From positions 368,244-432,243 of the forward strand of contig WGMB01000010.1 of NCBI GenBank assembly GCA_016125275.1: a stretch of DNA of 64,000 nt, given 5' to 3'. Below are positions 59,740-64,000 of this stretch, piece by piece (the first letter of the stretch is position 1; each line of letters starts with the position of its first letter). Origin of the DNA: Acidobacteriota bacterium (lineage in GTDB: Bacteria > Acidobacteriota > Terriglobia > Bryobacterales > UBA6623). Position numbers and translations under genes: made by a program. The notes beneath the pieces were generated by a model that was not told where the DNA came from, did no database searches, and was given only the letters and a program-made list of their open reading frames with translations.

Positions 59740-60372
59740 ATGAAGAAACTTGTTGCTGCCCTCGCCCTCGGCTTCTGTGTTGGCGCGACAGCCGTCGCGG
59801 CCGACTTTACCTACGAGAAGATCGGCGCGCCGGCAGATGCGCCCGAGGCCATCAAGGCCATGCTCTACCCCGAGGGCGTCGCCGTCAAAGGCCCCAACGG
59901 TCAAGTGATCGCCGAGTACTGGGGCCGCCAGACGCCTTTTGAAGGGCAGCCGTCCTCCGGCTTTGGCATCCGCTACGATTTCATCCCCGAGGGCGCCGTC
60001 ATCGCACTGGCGCACTTCACCGAGGAGGGCTCGGACTTTCGCGAGCAGGGCATCCCCACAGGGTGGTACACGCTGCGCTACGCGCTGCACCCGGAAGACG
60101 GCAACCACATGGGCGTTGCGCCCAGTCGCGATTTCTCCGTCTTGACGCCCGCCGACAAGGATGCCGAGCCGGCCAAGAATTACGACTTCAAGGGGTTGGT
60201 GGAGTTGACCAAGCAGGTCGGCAATCCCCACCCGACAATCGAGCGCGTCGAGCTCCCCGAGGGCGACCAAGCGCCGAATTTGTGGGAGAATGATTACGAG
60301 CTTTGGGTGCTCGACCTGCCCGTCGCGGGCGAAGTGGTCGGCATCGTCGTGCACGGCCACTCGGAAGAATAG
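59740..60372 (+). CDS. Secreted protein of unknown function
   Basis: A 210-residue exported protein with signal MKKLVAALALGFCVGATAVAA and a beta-rich mature part (GIRYDFIPEGAVIALAHF, GWYTLRYALHPEDGNHMGVAPSRDFSVLTP, YELWVLDLPVAGEVVGIVVHGHS). The HPEDGNHMG segment resembles the DUF2911-like pattern, but I am not certain of the family. AAGGAAA lies upstream of the ATG at 59740; the longer frame from 59647 has no signal-like start. It is monocistronic and precedes the str operon. Confidence 0.65.
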   Translation: MKKLVAALALGFCVGATAVAADFTYEKIGAPADAPEAIKAMLYPEGVAVKGPNGQVIAEYWGRQTPFEGQPSSGFGIRYDFIPEGAVIALAHFTEEGSDFREQGIPTGWYTLRYALHPEDGNHMGVAPSRDFSVLTPADKDAEPAKNYDFKGLVELTKQVGNPHPTIERVELPEGDQAPNLWENDYELWVLDLPVAGEVVGIVVHGHSEE

Positions 60373-60393
60373 CCTCAGCTCGAAAAAATATGC

Positions 60394-60434
60394 GCTAGCG
60401 GGCTGCGACCTGTTGACAGTTGCGGCCCGCTAGC
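60394..60434. promoter_or_regulatory. Inverted repeat enclosing the -35 of the str promoter
   Basis: GCTAGCGGGC (60394-60403) and GCCCGCTAGC (60425-60434) are perfect 10-base inverted arms, 21 bases apart. The TTGACA of the str promoter lies between them. It could be a terminator for the upstream gene, an operator, or both. Confidence 0.5.
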
Positions 60435-60441
60435 CTAGGCT
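60413..60441 (+). promoter_or_regulatory. Promoter of the str operon
   Basis: TTGACA (60413-60418), a 17-base spacer and TAGGCT (60436-60441) predict transcription from about 60449. An A/T-rich stretch (CGAAAAAATATG) about 25-30 bases upstream of the -35 could help as an UP element. The leader to rpsL is then close to 300 bases. Confidence 0.6.
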
Positions 60442-60576
60442 TAGAGATTGTGTGGCAAGTTCCTCCGCCCCAGTCCGCCGTCGTGCGGCTTGAAGGGGCG
60501 GGCGGATCGATCGGAGCGGGAGCTCAAACCGATCCAGGAAAGGAACCGGCTCTGAATCCGAGGAATCAGGGCTCCA

Positions 60577-60642
60577 ATGTGCGTCGTCGATAAGATTCGC
60601 TCCGCGAATCCGTATGGCGACTGGTTAGCGAAGAACTGGTAA
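60577..60642 (+). CDS. Candidate 21-residue leader ORF (uORF) of rpsL
   Basis: An ATG-TAA frame of 22 codons inside the str leader encodes a peptide starting [12 protein letters not shown] and ending DWLAKNW. GGAATCAGGG lies upstream as a weak ribosome site. Just after its stop, 60651-60672 can form a hairpin (GGTGGGCG with CGCCCATC). This arrangement suits translation-coupled attenuation, but the peptide could be chance. Confidence 0.35.
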   Translation: MCVVDKIRSANPYGDWLAKNW

Positions 60643-60745
60643 GTCGTTCGGTGGGCGACGCTGCGCCCATCCGCTTCTTGCGCCGCTTTGTGCGGCTCGG
60701 CGGCGGTGGGCGTGCGAGTCCCCTTGCGGGAAGGTAGGGAGAAAC

Positions 60746-61120
60746 GTGCCGACGTTCAATCAGCTTGTGCGCAAGGGTCGCAAGGCCCCCAGGTATTCGA
60801 CCGCGAGCCCGGCTCTGCAGCAGTGTCCGCAGCGCCGCGGGGTTTGCACTCGCGTATATACGGTCACCCCCAAGAAGCCGAACTCGGCTCTGCGCAAGGT
60901 GGCGCGCGTGCGGTTGACGAACGGCATCGAGGTGACGACCTACATCCCCGGCGTTGGTCACAACCTGCAGGAGCACTCGATCGTGCTCATTCGCGGCGGC
61001 CGCGTGAAGGATCTGCCGGGCGTGCGTTACCACGTGGTGCGCGGCACCCTCGACGCCTCCGGCGTGTCGGACCGTCGGCAGGGTCGTTCGAAGTACGGCG
61101 CCAAGCGCCCGAAGCAATAA
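60746..61120 (+). CDS. rpsL: 30S ribosomal protein S12
   Basis: The 124-residue S12 protein of the ribosomal decoding centre. Family blocks are [14 protein letters not shown] at the start, [20 protein letters not shown] near 39-58 and [12 protein letters not shown] near 73-84, followed by [12 protein letters not shown]. Lysines at the streptomycin-sensitive positions (PKKPNS and RVKDLPG) are present, so no classical resistance change is seen. GTG start. First gene of rpsL-rpsG-fusA-tuf. Confidence 0.98.
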   Translation: MPTFNQLVRKGRKAPRYSTASPALQQCPQRRGVCTRVYTVTPKKPNSALRKVARVRLTNGIEVTTYIPGVGHNLQEHSIVLIRGGRVKDLPGVRYHVVRGTLDASGVSDRRQGRSKYGAKRPKQ

Positions 61121-61140
61121 GGGGCGGGTGAGGAAGACAG

Positions 61141-61611
61141 ATGCCGCGCAGAAGAGAAACTCCCGAGCGTATCCCGGCTCCGGACCCGATCTATAACTCG
61201 ACGCTCGTGTCGAAGTTCATCAATAACTTGATGTGGGATGGCAAGAAGTCGGTGGCGTCGCGCATTTTCTACGACGCCATGGAAAAGGTCACCGAGCGGG
61301 GCGATGACGAGCCGTTGAAGCTCTTCAAGAAAGCCGTCGAGAACTGCAAGCCGGTGGTGGAAGTGAAGTCCCGCCGCGTGGGCGGCGCGAACTACCAGGT
61401 GCCGATCGAGGTGCCGACGAGCCGCCGGAACTCGCTGGCGATGCGCTGGCTGATCGGCTACGCGCGCAGCCGCAGCGAGAAGGGAATGGCCGAGAAGTTG
61501 GCCGCAGAGATTTTGGAAGCCGCCGCCGGGCGCGGCTCCGCGATGAAGAAGAAGGAAGACGTCCACCGCATGGCCGAGGCCAATAAGGCCTTTGCGCACT
61601 ATCGCTGGTAG
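61141..61611 (+). CDS. rpsG: 30S ribosomal protein S7
   Basis: The 156-residue S7 protein, a primary 16S rRNA binder that nucleates the 30S head. Typical motifs are [35 protein letters not shown] and [14 protein letters not shown] near 80-93, then the C-terminal [15 protein letters not shown]. It follows rpsL by 20 bases in standard str-operon order. Confidence 0.98.
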   Translation: MPRRRETPERIPAPDPIYNSTLVSKFINNLMWDGKKSVASRIFYDAMEKVTERGDDEPLKLFKKAVENCKPVVEVKSRRVGGANYQVPIEVPTSRRNSLAMRWLIGYARSRSEKGMAEKLAAEILEAAAGRGSAMKKKEDVHRMAEANKAFAHYRW

Positions 61612-61711
61612 GACTCTCGGAGATCAACGAAGGGCTGGCTGACCGCGTCGTCGGAAAGGACGCCGCAGCGCGTGTCGCTGCAATCGACAGGGAACGGACG
61701 CAAAGAAACTT

Positions 61712-63814
61712 ATGCCTCGCAAGGTACCACTAGAGAAATACCGGAACATCGGCATTGCCGCGCACATTGACGCCGGCAAGACGACGACGACGGAGCGGAT
61801 TCTCTACTACACCGGGCGTATCCATCGGATGGGTGAGGTGCACGAAGGCGCCGCCACCATGGATTACATGGAGCAGGAGCAGGAGCGCGGCATTACGATT
61901 ACGTCGGCCGCGACCCACGCCGCTTGGCGCGACTGCCAGATCAATATCATCGATACTCCGGGCCACGTAGACTTCACCGCCGAGGTGGAGCGTTCGCTGC
62001 GCGTTCTCGACGGCGCCATCGCGCTGTTTGACGCCGTCGCCGGCGTGCAGCCGCAGTCGGAGACCGTCTGGCGCCAGGCTGATAAGTACCGGGTCCCGCG
62101 CATCTGCTTCATCAATAAGATGGACAAGATCGGCGCGGATTTTGACCACGCCGTCCAGACGATTGTGGATCGTTTGCGGGCGAACCCGGTGGCGTTGCAG
62201 TTCCCCATCGGCGCGGAAGACAAGCTGCAGGGCGCGGTCGACTTGGTCGAGATGAAGGCCATCCTGTGGCGTGATGAGACGCTCGGCGCGTCTTACGACG
62301 TCGAGGAAATTCCGGCCGAGCTCCGGGAGATGGCCGAGGCCCGGCGGCACGATCTGGTCGAAAAAGTCGCCGAGCAGGACGATGCGCTCTTCGAGAAGTA
62401 CGTCGAGGGCGAAGAGCCGACAATCGAAGAGCTGAAGGCGGGTATCCGCCGCGCGACGATCGCGCTGAAGATCACGCCGGTTCTGTGCGGATCAGCCTTC
62501 AAGTACAAGGGTGTGCAGCGGCTCCTCGACGCGGTCGTCGACTATCTGCCTTCGCCGCTGGAAGTGCCGCCGATTCAGGGCACGGATCTCGACGGCGAAG
62601 AGACCATCGTGCGCCGCTCGGCTGATGACGAGCCGTTCTCGGCGCTCGTGTTCAAGATCATCTCCGATCCGTTTGTCGGTCAGTTGGTCTTCGTGCGGGT
62701 CTACTCCGGCGTCCTCAAGGCCGGCGACAGCGTCTTCAATGTCGCCAAGGGCCGCCGCGAGCGCATTGGCCGCCTCTTGCAGATGCACGCCAACAAGCGC
62801 GAGGAGATCGAAGAGGTCCGCGCGGGCGATATCGCGGCTGTCGTGGGTCTGAAGACGGTGCAGACCGGCGACACGATCTGCGACGAAGACAAGCCGGTCA
62901 TTCTCGAGCGGATTGTTTTCCCGGAGCCGGTGCTCTCGCTTGCCGTCGAGCCCAAGACCAAGGCCGACCAGCAGAAGCTCGGTATGGCGCTGGCGAAGCT
63001 GGCTACTGAGGACCCGACCTTCCGCGTCAATACCGATCCCGAGACGAATCAGACGATTCTGTCGGGCATGGGCGAGCTGCATCTCGAGATCCTGGTGGAT
63101 CGCCTGATGCGTGAATTCAAGGTCGAGGCCAATGTGGGCCGGCCGCAGGTGGCCTATCGCGAGACGGTCACGAAGGACTCGGAAGCCGAGGGCAAGTTCG
63201 TGCGCCAGTCCGGCGGCCGCGGTCAGTACGGGCACTGCAAGATCCGCATGTACCCGCTCGAGGCGACCGGTCACGACACGAACAACTTCGAGTTCGTCAA
63301 CCAGATCAGCGGCGGCTCGATCCCCAAGGAGTTCATCTCCCCGATCGAGGCCGGCATCAAGGAAGCCATGGAGGGCGGCGTGGTCGCCGGCTTCCCGATG
63401 GTCAACATCAAGGTTGAGCTGTACGACGGCAGCTTCCACGAGGTCGACAGCTCGGAAGTCGCCTTCAAGATCGCCGGGTCGATGGCGTTCAAAAACGCCG
63501 CGGGTAAGGCTAAGCCCGTCCTGCTCGAGCCGGTGATGGCCATCGAGGTGGTCGTGCCGGAAGAGTACATGGGCGACGTCATTGGCGACGTCAACCAGCG
63601 TCGCGGCCGCATCGAGGGCATGGAGATGCGCGGCGGCTCGCAGATCATCAAGGGTTTTGTGCCGTTGGCGCAAATGTTCGGTTATGCCACGGAGCTGCGG
63701 TCCCGGACCCAGGGCCGCGGCAGCTACTCGATGCACCTGCACGGTTACGAGCAGGCGCCGGCCGCGGTGGCTGAGGAAGTGATCAGCAAGGTGCAGGGCA
63801 AGGTCACGACCTAG
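61712..63814 (+). CDS. fusA: Elongation factor G
   Basis: A 700-residue translocation GTPase. G1 [13 protein letters not shown] near residues 17-29, G3 [17 protein letters not shown] near 81-97 and G4 NKMDKIGAD near 135-143 are visible. Domain IV carries the [12 protein letters not shown] loop and the C-terminal domain V ends [17 protein letters not shown]. Length is normal for the canonical EF-G. It follows rpsG by 100 bases. Confidence 0.98.
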   Translation: MPRKVPLEKYRNIGIAAHIDAGKTTTTERILYYTGRIHRMGEVHEGAATMDYMEQEQERGITITSAATHAAWRDCQINIIDTPGHVDFTAEVERSLRVLDGAIALFDAVAGVQPQSETVWRQADKYRVPRICFINKMDKIGADFDHAVQTIVDRLRANPVALQFPIGAEDKLQGAVDLVEMKAILWRDETLGASYDVEEIPAELREMAEARRHDLVEKVAEQDDALFEKYVEGEEPTIEELKAGIRRATIALKITPVLCGSAFKYKGVQRLLDAVVDYLPSPLEVPPIQGTDLDGEETIVRRSADDEPFSALVFKIISDPFVGQLVFVRVYSGVLKAGDSVFNVAKGRRERIGRLLQMHANKREEIEEVRAGDIAAVVGLKTVQTGDTICDEDKPVILERIVFPEPVLSLAVEPKTKADQQKLGMALAKLATEDPTFRVNTDPETNQTILSGMGELHLEILVDRLMREFKVEANVGRPQVAYRETVTKDSEAEGKFVRQSGGRGQYGHCKIRMYPLEATGHDTNNFEFVNQISGGSIPKEFISPIEAGIKEAMEGGVVAGFPMVNIKVELYDGSFHEVDSSEVAFKIAGSMAFKNAAGKAKPVLLEPVMAIEVVVPEEYMGDVIGDVNQRRGRIEGMEMRGGSQIIKGFVPLAQMFGYATELRSRTQGRGSYSMHLHGYEQAPAAVAEEVISKVQGKVTT

Positions 63815-63865
63815 CCCCCAAGAGTTGTCGACGCGAAGGACTACAGGAGAGTCGAAGGAAGCGAC

Positions 63866-64000
63866 ATGGCGAAGGAGAAATTCGAGCGGTCGAAGCCGCA
63901 CGTAAACGTCGGGACGATTGGTCACATTGACCATGGGAAGACGACGTTGACGGCGGCGATCACGAAGGTGCTGTCGAAGCACGATCCGTCGAACAAGGTG
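63866..64000 (+). CDS. tuf: Elongation factor Tu, 3'-partial
   Basis: The first 45 codons of EF-Tu: [20 protein letters not shown] (first 20 residues) then the P-loop [16 protein letters not shown]. It lies 51 bases after fusA, the usual str-operon position, with AGGAGA and GAAGGAA upstream. The rest is outside the window. Confidence 0.97.
   Translation, partial: MAKEKFERSKPHVNVGTIGHIDHGKTTLTAAITKVLSKHDPSNKV

Overview
The window is GC-rich, densely coded chromosomal DNA from a member of the Acidobacteriota, most likely the Bryobacterales/Solibacter branch. The lineage call rests on a secreted protein at about 16.1-18.0 kb whose N-terminal part has the VVNAAS...GSIFSVFG signature of the Solibacter paralogous domain (TIGR03437). 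It is supported by the mix of secreted sulfatase, PQQ dehydrogenase, Gfo/Idh/MocA oxidoreductase and GCPII-like M28 peptidase, and by frequent GTG/TTG starts. No rRNA, tRNA, CRISPR array, insertion sequence or phage block was seen. The first gene (NamZ-like) is cut at its 5' side and the last (tuf) at its 3' side.

Layout. 0-6 kb: a NamZ/DUF1343 muramidase, a 63-residue GRPP protein whose promoter is bracketed by two copies of a 17-bp palindrome, an SSS symporter plus APC permease operon, and a secreted TPR protein. 6.3-16.1 kb: one long Fe-S assembly operon: sufB, a ParD/ParE-type toxin-antitoxin pair, sufC, sufD, sufS, sufU, sufT, a cyclic-nucleotide-domain/thioredoxin-reductase fusion, an Rrf2 regulator, an Mrp ATPase without its CxxC, and a DUF971 protein. 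16-29 kb: secreted and housekeeping genes (TIGR03437-DUF192 fusion, TPR protein, PQQ dehydrogenase with dihaem cytochrome c, MocA-type oxidoreductase, gatB, a VapBC-like pair, sulfatase, DUF4038 glycoside hydrolase, NTF2-fold immunity-like lipoprotein). 29-36 kb: a zinc-ribbon-rich envelope cluster (M48 protease, LemA, ZnR protein, CHAP-like protein, zinc-ribbon membrane protein, SPFH protein with an HTH tail) followed by a zeta-toxin-like gene with a small partner. 36-54 kb: PLP decarboxylase, M28 peptidase, FprA-type ferredoxin reductase, YvcK, PilZ, DhnA-type aldolase, homoserine dehydrogenase, a YncE/phosphoesterase protein, metF, a core-MetE-like methyltransferase, a nucleotidyltransferase, a VOC protein and purC. 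54-60.4 kb: PilZ, a three-subunit molybdenum hydroxylase operon ending in a 73-residue Cys-rich protein, and two secreted proteins. 60.4-64 kb: the str operon rpsL-rpsG-fusA-tuf, with a roughly 300-nt leader that holds a 21-residue upstream ORF.

How the genes work together. The Suf block supplies Fe-S clusters under probable Fe-S-sensing Rrf2 control. The consumers visible here are the 2Fe-2S subunit of the molybdenum hydroxylase and the Rrf2 protein itself. The most unusual arrangements are the toxin-antitoxin pair inside the suf operon, the CxxC-less Mrp and CNBD-reductase fusion beside it, the SPFH-HTH/zinc-ribbon cluster, and the promoter architectures at about 1.5 kb and 60.4 kb.
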